A stretch of 64,000 nucleotides of DNA, taken from NCBI GenBank assembly GCA_904066235.2, contig CAJFCV020000002.1:5146001-5210000 (forward strand). Reading direction: 5' to 3'. The stretch comes from Bursaphelenchus xylophilus. Its lineage: Eukaryota; Nematoda; Chromadorea; Rhabditida; Aphelenchoididae. This document shows positions 1-11,500 of this stretch, one piece after another. The first letter of the stretch is position 1, and each line of letters begins with the position of its first letter. The position numbers and the translations under genes were made by a program. The notes under the pieces are model-generated. The model was given only the letters and a program-made list of their open reading frames with translations. It was not told where the DNA came from and did not search any database.

Positions 1-1257
1 GCTGCATTACGATGGCATTAAGCAATTCGAATGAGAATCTGACCGCTACGATACCTGCCAGAACAACAGCAAAGTGATTGATCATCAAACCGGCTCTCAG
101 AATCAGATCAAAGAAGCTGGATCGAGTGAAAGAAAAGAGGGGAGACAATAATACTGTGAACACAAGGGATCTCGCAGCATTCCGTACAGTGTCAATAACC
201 GTATAATAAAGTAGATCAGGTAGGATGGCTCGGAAATAGTTCAATGGAGTCTCCTGAAAATAAACATTACGCTTGACATAGACAAAAAAAATAAAAAAAT
301 TTTGCACCTACATTGACAAATTCCCATCGGAAATTGGCTGAGAACGCGGTGTTAAAAGACGCGAATAAGGTCAATGCCCAAAAGAACACGTAAATTGATC
401 TAAAACAACAAAATCAAAAATTACTATAAAAAATCGTACCCGCTGGCAGTGAGAACGGTGGATTCCAGAGCAGCACAGCTAGTATAAACCCAGAAGAGAA
501 CGGTGATAACAATTGTCAACGAACAAGCAATCAATGGGACTTCTTTGGTAACATCATAGTTCTGCTCAAATAACACTAAATCCAATAGAAATAGAAAAGA
601 TAAACAAACTTACTTCCAAAACAATGGCGACAGACGATTTGCGAGAAGACGAAAACTGTTGCACATGCCAAAATGAGGGAAAGATAGAAGTCCAATTGAA
701 GGAATAACAATAATGTATCTAAAAGCATAAGACAAATCATAAATTAACTTACTAAATACGGATGTGAAAGGTGAAAGGACGCTGGATTGGACAATGAGTA
801 CCAGTAAGAGAAAAATTGGAGCTGCTGCCAGGGCCGCTGCTGCAGATGCCCAAAAGAATTTATTTCGAACCTAAACAATATAATTCACATACGAAAGGTA
901 TATGAAGTTAAAATGCTACAGAAAAGAGCCACTTACAAGCTGCTCAAACCAGGGTTGAATTTCGAAACGTTTCACCGGCCTCACAGGACTTGAATAAGCC
1001 AGTTCACAGGGCCCTTCATCTGGATCATAATATTGAGTTAGTCCATAATCTGGCCTTGGAGACAACAAAGAATTTTGCGGTGAAGGGATTCGAGCGTCCA
1101 ACGGACTTCTCCTTTCCAACGGCGACCTTCCATTCAATGGAGTGAACCTATTTTCGTATGGACCTAAATTCAAATGTCAAGTATAACACAAATGGGCATT
1201 ACTTTGTTGCCTGGACTGATAGGGGAATGTCTTAGGCGATGGATTCGGCGACAACAT
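1..1257 (-). CDS. NDC1: NDC1-like nuclear-pore membrane protein (5' part; runs off the left edge)
   Basis: Multi-exon gene; the ATG is at 1257 and the 3' part lies beyond base 1. Joining exons at about 1257-1204, 1163-937, 870-755, 714-618, 561-438, 402-311 and 256-1 gives a Ser/Pro-rich tail of about 90 residues (LSP and RSPLERRSP motifs), then six hydrophobic segments. The last two are in the exon reaching the window edge, around NAARSLVFTVLLSPLF and INHFAVVLAGIVAVRF. NDC1 proteins carry six membrane spans in their N-terminal half and anchor the nuclear pore complex in the pore membrane. The final segment resembles the human stretch before its soluble domain. The short N-terminal tail rich in possible phosphosites would suit mitotic control, but that is inference. 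The family call rests on topology and weak similarity; another six-span nuclear or ER membrane protein is possible. Confidence 0.55.
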
Positions 1258-2288
1258 GCTGCCGGCTCGACGAGATGTTGTTTTATGAAACAAATCCACC
1301 TCAAAAAATTATTATTTTTGTGATTTTCTTGGCGCCATTTTGGGTGAACGAAATGTCACAATCGATTGGGTGAAACGGGTTGCAAATCACTCGTAACGAT
1401 GAGATTGAATGATTGATTGATGGGAATGGACTTGACTGGCGTGTGCAAGGGGCCCGCGCTTCTCCGGTGTGACGTTAACATTCGGCTGCTACGTGTGAAT
1501 TAATATATCGCGCGCATTCAAGACCGGACAGACACCGTATCGCCGGGAATCGATCCCCATGCCCTTTAGCTGCGCTCCCTCCGTCTGAAACCCGTCGAAG
1601 TGCATCGTTCCTGTTTGTGGATACCAGTTGCAACATTTTTTTATTTTTTGCATATGTTGGTGCGTTATCATTTCGGGTTAAGCTTTGATGAAATTGGAAT
1701 GTTGTAGTATGCTCTGTTGATGGGATCAGCTAACACAAACTCTGAAACGCAAACACAAGCTCTTAGCGAAGAAAGTGTAGGTTAGAAGAGATCAAGATGG
1801 ATTTGAACGGAAGGACCCTTAATGATTTTATTATAGTAGACTAGACACAGAGTGATCGCTACAAAGCACTTTTCTATTCCACCACTGAAAAATTTGATGT
1901 ATTTCACATTGATTTTGGTTGTGACGCTTATCCCAAAAGGCTCCCTCGGAGTCTGATCTCCCCGTAATTTATATGCTCCTTCGTTTCCTCGTAGTTTAAT
2001 GTAATCGATGATCTTCACTTTTCTCCCGCCAATCTAATTGTACATTGGCTACGCCCAACGCGTATGAAATGTACGCGTTTCAGAGGCCGCTCGCTACATC
2101 GCATATCTCGACGCCCATGTCTCATTTTCATCTCTCTCCGGATGGATCACAATCCGCCCCTGATAAAAACCCGCCTTCTGGATTTGCGCCGTCAAATGTT
2201 TCAAGTATACCAGGGTTGTTAAAAACACCGACCACGGTGCACTTCCTCGTCAGACGTCTGCCGGCTTGCAACGACGGCGACGCCGAGT
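1258..2288. promoter_or_regulatory. Divergent intergenic region
   Basis: About 1 kb separates the NDC1-like gene (minus) from the MLT-10-like gene (plus), so it should hold both promoters. Short open frames exist on both strands but lack splice-site context and family resemblance. I see no tRNA, repeat or recognisable binding site. Confidence 0.4.
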
Positions 2289-5166
2289 ATGAGGCTCTTC
2301 TTTTTGTACATTCTGCTGCTAATTGGAGGTAACTTTGGCCCTCTTTTAGTCATCCTTTGCTTCTTCTTTTTTGATTACATTAAAACTTTTAGTGGCTTAT
2401 GCGAGTATAAACGATGTCCCGGTCAAATATAAGAACAAAGGGACGGTGGCGGAGATTGAGATGAGCACCGAATCCGGTCACGACATGTACCAGAGGTGGA
2501 CGGACCAGGCCTTTAGTAGTTTACTGGCCGCTGTGGCTACCAGGAAGTAAGATTTTAATTTTTTGAAACCTTTTTCGTTGATTGATATATTTGATATCGG
2601 TCGACATGATTTTTGCGACAAACGTTTCCTTTGTTTTCGGTTTTTTCTTCTGATTTTCACATGATTGATTTGCTTTTCCTTAAAAAAAATACTTTTCACA
2701 ATAAATGCAATTAATCCAAGATTGCAAAACAAAATAATATCTGGTCTCATGATTTCCTGCAAAAATTCTTATGCAGAACGTTTTATGATCTTTTCACCTC
2801 CAATTACAGTATGCACCATCTGTCCGACCTTGAACAAGTCCACTTAGAAGAGTGTTCCAAAGCCGCCGACACTGTGATTAAGCATGCTCGATGCGTAAAG
2901 AAAGTTTTGGATCAGAGAGGTAAGAAGTTCATAAGGAAAGACATCAGTCCGGCAGGTTCCTTAAGCTCCGGTGACGGATGAGATCGCCGCAGAATATACC
3001 GTATGTTTATCTGATATCTTTTCAGACAAACGGAAACAAAGTCGGGTCGCGGCTTTGCGCAAAAAGAAACTCGAAAAGGATACCGTAACAGAGCGGAAGA
3101 AGGAGGGAGAATGGGTGGGAGGGATTCGGATCAGGAGGAGTGTGGCCAAAGCTGAAAGATATGGCCTGAAAACAAAGAATGATGGCATGACCGCGTTCGG
3201 AGCTGTGGCCAAGGTCCTTAATCAAGCTGTTTCTGGCCAAAAGAACAAGACTGAGCCCGAATCGTAAGCCTTATCCACTTCTTTGGAATCAGAAATGATG
3301 TTTATTGTTTTGTTCTTTATTTTTTTATTTTTTTACATATTTCATGGCGTAACAAAATCAAAAATTATGTAGAATTTATTAGGTTCACATTTTCTCGATT
3401 TATCATCAATTTTTAACTACATGATGACATTACAATCCATCTCCTTTTCAGATGGCAAATGGCCGTCGAAAAAGTTCGTCTAAGTGCCCATAAGCGGAAG
3501 GCCGCCAGAAAGGCCTTTGCCGAACGCCAAGAGAAGGGGGACTTTGAGAATCTGCAGCAATTGGCCTTCAGAAATCTCGGCCAAAAGCACAGTATGGCCA
3601 ACGAATTGGAGGGCATGATCGAGAAGCCTGATGAAATGAAGAAAATGATCCGAGACAAGAAATTCAAGATGATGGCAGATCCAGTGGGACGGATGACCAA
3701 TCTGGTGAGAGAGGGTGTCAAGTTGGGATTCTCATTGGCCGGCCAAAACTCCTCCGATTTGGATGAAAAAACTTTGAGTTTAATATCTCCAAGGTTCTTC
3801 TCGGTCACTCCAGAACAGGATGCAGATGGAAATTCCACTGTAAGTTGGTGACTGCAGTCCTATTCGTTTTTTTTCAAAATTTTAATGACCGTTTTGTAAG
3901 TTTAAATTACTTTAGGTCAACATTTTGTCCCCATCGTTGCTCAGTCTTCACAATGAGGGCTCAGGAACTGAAAATTTAACAAGTTTGCCCACTCTTGTCA
4001 AAGGATTCAATGGCAGAGATCAACAGGAATGGCTGAACTTTATTGTGGAAGCAGCTGGAGTCAGCGATCAGGCTGAGAAATTGGACCAAGTACGCTAATT
4101 CGATTAGACAAAGTTACACAAATCATTTTACTGTATTGAAATGATGTTTGTTTTGCAGGAGACCGAAGACATCAGTAAAGTCAAATCAATTGAGGATTAC
4201 GAGAAGGAGGTCAGAGGAAAAGATGGACAACCACTCTATTTCACCAAGAAAAATGTGACCGATATGTACGGAGACTATGAGAAACGGAAGGTAGAGACCT
4301 TTGAAGAGCTCTCCAAGTCATATACGAAGCAACAAGTAAGTGATTTACGTCTTCATAAACTAATCGTGCTATTGTCTACTACAATATAAAAAAGTTCAAA
4401 ATCATTGCCAATAAAATTTTAGCTCAAAGAAATGAATACGACAGGATTCTCGATTCTGAACAAAGACCAACTTCGACATTTGTATGGTCCCGACTCTCCT
4501 TACAACCACACCGAGAGCTACCATAAACTGACCAATATGAGTAAATCTCACATCTTGAGTAGAATGGAAAAGGACATCGAGCTGATCACTCAGATGGAGA
4601 AATTCGAGAACAAACAGAAGGATATTGCCCTCTCTCCAATCGTGTTGTCACCTCTGATCCTTGCCACGCCAGCCTTGAATACCTTCGTCGTTTTGTCGCC
4701 TCTCGTCTTGTCGCCGATTATTCTGTCGCCGGCCGTGTTGGGTCCCATTATTCTGTCGCCTTGGGTGTTCATCCCACTGATCCTCAGTCCTCGTGTCTTA
4801 TCCCCTCTGATCTTGACACCCATGATCTTCTCGCCCCTGATTCTTTCTCCTCTCGTTTTGCATCCGTTGATCTTATGTCCGGGTGTTTTCAATCCCCTTA
4901 TCTTGACTCCATTGGTGTTATCTCCCCTCATTTTGTCTCCCCAAGTGTTCACGCCCATTATTCTGTCTCCTTTGGTTCTCAATCCTCTTATTCTTAACCC
5001 TATGGTTGGATCTCCGCTGGTTCTTTCGCCTTTCGTCCTGTCTCCCTTAATTCTTTCGCCTCAGGCACTCTTCGCATTGGTTTTGTCGCCGTATGCGGCT
5101 TCGCCGTTGATTGAGAGTAAACTGATTGTGGCGTCACTTGTCCTGTCGCCGAGTTGGTTGTCGTAA
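2289..5166 (+). CDS. MLT-10-like moulting-cycle secreted protein
   Basis: Nematode-specific family needed for moulting, normally secreted by the epidermis. The first exon (2289-2328) encodes a signal peptide beginning [13 protein letters not shown] that joins in phase to VAYASINDV. Later exons start near 2393, 2810, 3026, 3452, 3916, 4159 and 4424. The middle is basic and alpha-helical ([13 protein letters not shown]) and contains the conserved [17 protein letters not shown] and [14 protein letters not shown] stretches of the moulting-cycle domain. The C-terminal 178 residues are a tandem array of LSP-containing tetrapeptide/pentapeptide units (pattern SPLILSP), diagnostic of MLT-10 paralogues. 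The stop is at 5164-5166, with AATAAA at 5186-5191. C. elegans has many paralogues, so which member this is cannot be told here. Confidence 0.88.
4630..5163 (+). repeat. Coding tandem repeat (P-hydrophobic-LSP units) of the MLT-10-like protein
   Basis: The translated stretch is almost only hydrophobic residues, proline and serine in short units such as SPLILSP, SPRVLSP and TPMIFSP. The code is degenerate (TCT CCT, TCG CCT, TCC CCA), so the DNA repeat is imperfect while the peptide repeat is kept, which indicates selection on protein. A long open frame on the other strand here is a by-product of the repeat. Confidence 0.85.
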
Positions 5167-5175
5167 TTAATATAA

Positions 5176-5191
5176 TTTATTCAATAATAAA
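5176..5191. terminator. Back-to-back poly(A) signals of two convergent genes
   Basis: AATAAA on the plus strand at 5186-5191 serves the MLT-10-like gene (stop 5166). AATAAA on the minus strand at 5181-5176 serves WASHC3 (stop 5199). Only 32 bp separate the two stop codons, so the 3' UTRs must overlap. Confidence 0.65.
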
Positions 5192-5198
5192 CTTTACA

Positions 5199-6004
5199 TT
5201 ACTCTAGCGGTATTAATTTGTCGGGTGTGGAAAGGAAGTCTCCGTTGATGCCTTCGGATGCCATTTTCTGAACCACCGCAAGCTCGGGTATGCCCTTAAA
5301 CGGCGAAAGTATAATTGAACGCGGAAAATCAGTAATTGATGGGTAATTAACCCCGTTTTCGGGAGGAACACATCTGATACAGTAAATCGGAAACATAAAG
5401 TATAATGTAATGGACTCACGACCCTCAACATTTTGAAGTATTTGCTGTATAGGGGATGGTCCTTTATCTTGATCATGCCCTCCGTTGATGGCTGCTCTTC
5501 ATTCACGACGTCTGTGTCATCATCTTTTATGTCATCAGAAGTTGTAGGAAAGTCCGGTGTTAATTGCTGCTCTTCCGCGTTGGAGGAACCGGTATTCGGT
5601 TTAATTTGGGGTCGGTTTCCTTTCACCGAAACTTTCTCCAGCTGAAACGGAGAGAGCGTGAGACTATTAATAACCAGAGAAAAGGGCAGAAGCAAGTGGT
5701 AATATAAACATCCTGATCTCGAAAAACTGATGGATTAACCCGAACAACTATATAAATCATCCCAATCACACCTCCAAAAGTCTACCTTCTTTTCCAGCAA
5801 TTGGATCATGACCTCAATTGAAGTCATTCTTTGTTCTATCCGGTCGATTTTTTGTTGGAATTTGTGGAGAAACGAATTCAAAAGGTCCGATGTTCGGAGA
5901 ATGTACTCGTTTACCAAAGGGATCAAATCTTGGGAGTCGATGCCCGCCAACCGGTTATACGGTACGTCCGGTCGAATAAAATAAAAGTCATTCGTGCGCT
6001 GCAT
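5199..6004 (-). CDS. WASHC3: WASH complex subunit 3 (CCDC53) homologue
   Basis: Small coiled-coil subunit of the WASH complex, which activates Arp2/3 on endosomes for retromer-dependent sorting. Three exons: 6004-5786, 5641-5420 and 5294-5199. The N-terminal helix region reads IPLVNEYILRTSDLLNSFLHKF, followed by the coiled coil IEQRMTSIEVMIQLLEKK. After an acidic linker comes the signature HPLYSKYFKMLRV-GIPELAVVQKMASEGI, matching the human KYLKMVQVGVP...KMISEGLD block. That signature is only recovered by skipping 5419-5295; reading straight on hits stops or loses homology. Probably the last gene of a four-gene operon: the upstream SAM-4 gene stops at 6181, 177 bp before this start. CAG trimers just 5' of the ATG are possible SL2 sites. 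Confidence 0.82.
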
Positions 6005-6180
6005 GGATACTGTGCGGACTACTGTAACGTAAATTATTACTGTAACACATTTTTGTACTGTAATCATGTTCTATGCAATATTACAACCTTCGATTTTAAC
6101 GAATACTAAGGATTACAAAACGCACAATAAAGATTTATCCGGTAGATTTACAGTAATGTACATGAGATCAACCCTTATTG

Positions 6181-6974
6181 TTAGGGCAACTGATTCCAAC
6201 TTGGCTTATCATTGGCGAGAAGCGGCAGTTCCGGCAGGCGATCACTCTCCTTGAGCAGCAAGTTTAACGATTGCATTCCTGTGAGAAGGTCATTTAGTTG
6301 TCGTTGCACATCATTCAGCTGATTGTCCAACAATTCCACTCTTTTCAGATCGTTTGTAAAAGATTCGTACTTTTTGGAACAAAGTGAGACTCGCCGAAGG
6401 AGGGCGGACGTCTTCTGGTCGGCCTAAAAAAATGTAGAAGCTCCAATTGTGCGGGTGTAGCATGCTTTAGATATAAATCAACTCGCAAAAAAAGCTTTTT
6501 CTTACATTAGTGATCTCATTTATAAGTTGAGTCTGGTTGGAACTGACGGCTTTATGACATGCAGAGAAATGTTGTTGTAACCGGTGAACAAATCGCGCAA
6601 TATACTTGGGATCCACTTTATTGAAGATGCTCGGGGAGTCTCTTTGGCCAGGAAGAACACCGAGAAGCAATGGGTTAAAGCGAGGGATCTCCTACAACAA
6701 AAAATATTTTTGTCCAGTATGTTTTTGTTGACGACTCTAGCCGCAAAACTCCAAGCAAACTCTACCTTAAGTTTCTTTAGATCTTCATCGTCCTTGGGAT
6801 CCCCAACCGGATGTCCCATGGAATTCACGACCACGATCGGTGAATGCTTATGTATCGAACCTCCTTAAACAAGATACAAACAACTAAATTTAACCAACTT
6901 CTTCTCGAGAGGAAGGAAAATGTGGAGCTGACGCCGGCTGGAGCCTCACCACCGTGACTTTGTTCATTACCCAT
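6181..6974 (-). CDS. sam-4: BORC subunit myrlysin/BORCS5 homologue (SAM-4)
   Basis: Lysosomal BORC-complex subunit that recruits ARL-8 and kinesin for lysosome and synaptic-vesicle-precursor transport. Four exons: 6974-6899, 6863-6766, 6691-6506 and 6423-6181. The protein starts MGNEQSHGGE, a textbook N-myristoylation signal, as in human BORCS5 (MGSEQSS). It continues with PIVVVNSMGHPVGDP, then EIPRFNPLLLGVLPGQ (human EIPTFQPLLKGLLSGQ), and a coiled coil ending in LNLLLKESDRLPELPLL. The start is preceded by a T-rich AG two bases upstream, fitting trans-splicing, and lies only 42 bp after the stop of the upstream APC13-like gene. C. elegans sam-4 is the myrlysin gene. Confidence 0.85.
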
Positions 6975-7015
6975 ATCTAAAATGTACACGTTTATTCAAA
7001 TAAATTACAATAACA

Positions 7016-7299
7016 TTATGAGGAATGCGCGTGGTCGAAACAAAAAGCGGAAGGGCGGTTCTCCTGCCAGAGTTCGTTCTCTTGAATCAAAAGATTGAAC
7101 TCTGCATCCTGGTCGGGAATCATTTGAGGGGGAATTCTAACTGAGTCCTGAAAATACCACCTAAAGCAGATGTCATCGATAATGTAAACTTTATCTCACA
7201 ACAACTCACAACAGGCATTTGATGTTTTGGCCATTGGGGATCGAGCTTGAACAAGGTCAAATCATTGGCAATTCTCTGACTAAATGGAGCCAACGGCAT
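7016..7299 (-). CDS. Small protein, APC13 (anaphase-promoting complex)-like candidate
   Basis: Two exons (7299-7210, 7147-7016) encode about 73 residues: an N-terminal MPLAPFSQRIANDLTLFK, then LDPQWPKHQMPVDSVRIPP, an acidic stretch and a C-terminal FCFDHAHSS. The D..W..(D/H).(L/M)P...V.IP...(L/I)P spacing matches APC13/SWM1, a small, weakly conserved scaffold subunit of the anaphase-promoting complex. The ATG abuts a TTTAG acceptor, so a trans-spliced downstream-operon mRNA is likely. The gene sits 93 bp after GNA1 and 42 bp before SAM-4. The gene itself is well supported by splice phases and position; the APC13 name is tentative because short proteins match by chance. Confidence 0.5.
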
Positions 7300-7391
7300 C
7301 TAAATACGTTTATTGATTATAATTTTGTATATCACAAGAAACAAATAGACGGTAGAGCACGCGAAATGTAGAAAGATGGAAAAGTGCAAAG

Positions 7392-8013
7392 TTAAAAACG
7401 AAGAACAAGGAAGTTGACGTCTTTTTTGTAACCGAATTTTTCATAGAAGGGGATCAACTCATCAGTGCATTCAAGGGAAAGTTTGTAGACGCCTTCGTTT
7501 TTGGCCAACTGGACCGCCAATTCATTCAAAAGCTTGGCGAATCCTTTGCCGCGGTACTCTTTGTCCACAACGACATCTTCAATACGGCCTCGAGTCCCAA
7601 CTTTGTGAATGAACTTCCATTCGAAGACCAAAGACACTGAGGCCACGATCTTCTTGGTCCTAGAGACAGAACATAAACGAAAATAATGTTAACTCACTTT
7701 TCATCTTCAATCACAGTTATAAAGTAAGCTTGGGGATTAGAAAAAGCCATACACAAGAATCTATGTTTGAATTCATCAACCGAGACATCCCCAACCTCAG
7801 TAAGTTGAGCGAGTAATTCCAGATAACTGAAGACAGAGAATAGACACGGAGAAGATAATCATACCCGTTCTCAAAATCAGCTAATTTCAATGGACGCACG
7901 ATAAACCCTTCGGGGGCCTGGAGGTTCAGCGCCTCCAATTTCTTTGATGGATAGACGTCTAAAAAAGTAATTAAAAAAGAAAAACAAAGATTACCAAGAT
8001 CAGACGATGCCAT
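7392..8013 (-). CDS. GNA1: Glucosamine-6-phosphate N-acetyltransferase (GNA1 family)
   Basis: Transfers acetyl from acetyl-CoA to glucosamine-6-phosphate, a step in UDP-GlcNAc synthesis for chitin (eggshell, pharynx) and glycoproteins. Four exons: 8013-7995, 7958-7865, 7826-7698 and 7659-7392. The 170-residue product is full length for the family. GNAT motif A is visible as GRIEDVVVDKEYRGKGFAK, with the R/Q-x-x-G-x-G/A acetyl-CoA pyrophosphate loop. It is followed by LLNELAVQLAK and the C-terminal Y-K-L-S-L-E-C, IPFYEKFGY and VNFLVLRF strands of GNA1. This is the first gene of the proposed operon; its start lies about 550 bp from the divergent DOCK gene. C. elegans has two paralogues and I cannot tell which this is. 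Confidence 0.9.
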
Positions 8014-8561
8014 TTTGAGAAGATTCTCGGAATTTCTGCTGAGAGACTCAAACACAGTGGAAGGGATCAGCGGCATGGTATTATATAAGCTCCTATTGAC
8101 CCAAAACCCCAAAAAAGAAAACAAGCGATCAACATAAATTATAATTCTAGCGGCCGATAAAATAAAGAGCAGAATGCCAGAAAATGTCTTCGTTGCAGGA
8201 CCTCTACTTGCGTCCAGAAAATCCGTCATTACAGCCTTCTAACTTCTCCATTTTAGCGTGATCTGGGTGTGATTTGACCAAGATTACTTTAGAACGACTT
8301 GAAAACCTAATAGTATGATCGAACTCGCTCATAAGACTCATGTTACACATGGCGCAATGACGCATTATGCAGAATATTATAGTAAAGAAAATAAAAAATG
8401 AATTATTCCACTGGATCCAGTGTAAAAGACATCGAGCTATTGAATTTTCATAAGGTAGCTTACATGCTGTAAAGATATGTGATTTGTCTTTTTCTTTTCA
8501 ACAATCTGCTGGGAATGTCGTTTCAGGTCTGTTTATATTAATATTTCTAGTCAATTTGCAG

Positions 8562-11500
8562 ATGAGTCAGGCCGAGGACTTCAGTTTATTGGACCTTGAG
8601 GAGATCCTCAACTCCCGAGCTGTCCGAAGACTTGAGATAAAAGACGAAAATGGCCGAATTCACAGGTTGATCATTATTTTTCGTTACTTTATACGTTTCA
8701 AATTTCAGAATCGTCGATTATAGCGAAAAAGACATCTGCTTGAATAACGTTCAGCGCCAAAAGCCGTTCGAATACAGCTCCGATGATCTGCTCAAAAAGT
8801 AATCAATGATTTTTTATGGCGGATGCTTTAGTTGAAAATTATTGGATATTCAAGGAAAAAATAATTGAAAATTTTGCAGGAATAAAGTGGAGCCTCATAT
8901 CCGTGATTTCATTCTCAGCTACGAGAACAATTACTCCATTATACAACGGAATTTTATACAGTATTCGACACAAAAAGCTTTGGAACGGCTGAAAGATTTG
9001 AGAGAACGTTCAGCCTGTTGTTTTGATGAAGAAGGTGCAGATAAACCAGTCAGAAGTGTCAGTCAGATTGGATGTCCGGCAGATATGAAGAGGACTTCAG
9101 CCTCATCCGAATTCTCGATTCTTCAAGATCAGAAATTGAGTGGATGCAACTCAGATCAGATCGATCTTTCTGTTATTTTCGAGGATTCTTCTGCCTTTTT
9201 CTTGGACACTCAGCCTCGATTACAAAGAAGAGAGAAACTGGTCACTTACCTGCCATTTGACTCGGATATCCCTTTCAACAATGAGGAGTTGACCATCCCC
9301 AACGTGTTGCCCTCTCATTATTTGAGTGTCAAGATCAACTCCTTCGAAATCTCACCTTATTTTGAACCTATCTTTGGAGTGGCCGCCTTGTATGACATAA
9401 AAACCAGGACAAAATTAACGGAAAACTTCTACTTCGACTTCAATTCTCGTGAAATCCTTGGCTTAATCAGAGCGCATATGGGCCCGGATGGAGATGTTGT
9501 TAAGATCAAAGAAGGACTCTTTTCCTACGATGAATTTAGAGAGAACGTGTTCTTGGTTATCAGGCTGGAGAAGGTGCTACAAGCTGCTGATCCCTCTGAA
9601 GTCATCGAACCTTATATAAATAAGGAAAAGACGAAAGAAAAGATGAATCAAAATGCTCGAGAGTACTGTGATCGCCTTGGATCTTACAGAATGCTGCTTG
9701 GATGGACTTATGTGGAGCTGAAGAATGCGGTGAATGATAAAAACAAGGAGCATGAGGTCACTCTGAAACATCATGATGAAATTTCCTTGGCCAGAACTGA
9801 CACTGAAAGTGTGGTTAGCGCGGGTAAGTTAAAATAATCTCTAAGACCTTAAACTTGATTTATTTTATGTTATACTTGTTCAGATCGAGTTTCCAATTCA
9901 ACCATCGATACAGTGCAACCAAAAGGGACTTCAATCGATCTGGAAGAAGATACAGATTCCTTTAATCGAATTGCAAATGGAATAAAATTAAGGGTCAAGT
10001 CGATGTACAGACATGAAGGAGAAAGAGTTTCCGATGAAGAGATTCTGAAGGCATTGGCTGATAAACAAGCCGGAAAATCAGTGAAATTGAAGACATTCCC
10101 AGTTGACTTTCGACTCGAGATTACCAAAAAGGAGTTCCTCGAGTGTCCCAACATCCAATCGCCCGAACTTTGTACTGTAAAAGAAGACAAGAGCCAAGAG
10201 GAGAGTGATCGATCCCAAGTTATCCTCTCCTTTCCCAAGCTTCAAACCTTTTCTGTCCATTCCTTTTATCGGTATGGAAGTGACTTTTAGATTAATATGC
10301 TTTAATTACAGAAATCTTCTCTACATTCACCCGAAATTTGTAAACTTCTCCAACCGATCGGGAAATGCGAGGAACATTGCGATCAAAATCGAGTTATTAG
10401 ATGCTGATCAGAGACCTCAAAAGGTATTCTTTGGAAAATCGTCAGGCCCGAAAATGCTCAGCAAGATCTACACAAGTGTCAGTTATCATAACAAGTAAGT
10501 CTCATTATTGGGAGGTGTAATGTTTGCCTTAGGACACCACAATTCTTTGATGAGATTAAATGTGAAATCCCTGTGAATATCGATGATGGATACCATTTGA
10601 TGTTCACATTTGTACATATATCTTGTAAAGGAGGTAAAGCGAATGAACAAACCGAAACACCCATCGGATATACGGTAAGCCGTTATGCGTATCTTGAATA
10701 TTATTTTATTGTCTACTATAAAATAACTGGATTACATTAGCCATAATTAATATAAAATTTTTAGTGGTACCCTCTCTTCCAAAAAGGAGACATTGAATCA
10801 GGCGATCTGAATCTCCCAATATCCCTTGAACCCCTTCCCAAGAGCATTGGCTATGTCTCTCCACATCTAAATGTTCCCAATATCAAATGGTTGGATAATC
10901 ATAAATCCCTTTTCAATGTCGTCCTCCAACCAGTGTCTACTGTGCATTCCCAGGATCAATACATCACGGAGTTCTTCAGATCTTTCAGTGCTTTAAAGAG
11001 CCCAGAGTCGAAGATTAAGTTTACAGAGAGTGAATTCCAAATTGTCATCAGAAATTTGGCCAAGGCTTCTCCGGAAGCGCTTTGTTCGTATCTGTATACG
11101 ATATTTGACAAGCTGATAGCACTGATTTCATGCCCGCCATTCTCGAGTAAGTATTTTGTTGTGTAATATTTAACTAAAGAGAATTAATTGATCGGACATT
11201 ATGCTTGATCCTTTAATATAATTTTTTATCTTTTCTTTCAGCCAAATTGAGTGAGACTTGTTTCGAAATCATTTGTCAGTTAGTGAAGCTCTCCACAGTT
11301 TTGTTTGACAACGACGTGGATAAAGAAGGAAGAGGCCGTCTTCTAAAACAATATTTAAATTTCCATCGGATCTCTTCGAATGAAGTCTTGATTCAACAAC
11401 AAATTAATCCCGAATCTCCCAGTAAAAGTCACAGAGAAAGCGCTGATCTCATCAATTTGATTAGTAAGCAGTAGTATAATGAGTATGAGTATTAATTTTA

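Larger units (their letters stand above)
5199..8013 (-). other. Probable four-gene operon GNA1 -> APC13-like -> SAM-4 -> WASHC3
   Basis: Four genes run in the same direction with gaps of 93, 42 and 177 bp, far smaller than the other intergenic spaces here. AG acceptors lie at (TTTAG|ATG) or 2 nt before the second and third starts, as for SL2 trans-splicing. Inference from spacing and acceptors only. Confidence 0.65.

Noticed and set aside
1510..1600. tRNA-like T-arm (GGGATCGATTCCC) on the minus strand
   Set aside because: No matching acceptor stem, D-arm or A box around it.
2045..2332. 95-codon plus-strand frame overlapping the MLT-10-like first exon
   Set aside because: The signal peptide in another frame (ATG 2289) joins in phase to all downstream exons.
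4590..4982. Long minus-strand frame opposite the MLT-10-like repeats
   Set aside because: By-product of the repetitive plus-strand code; no motif or splice context.
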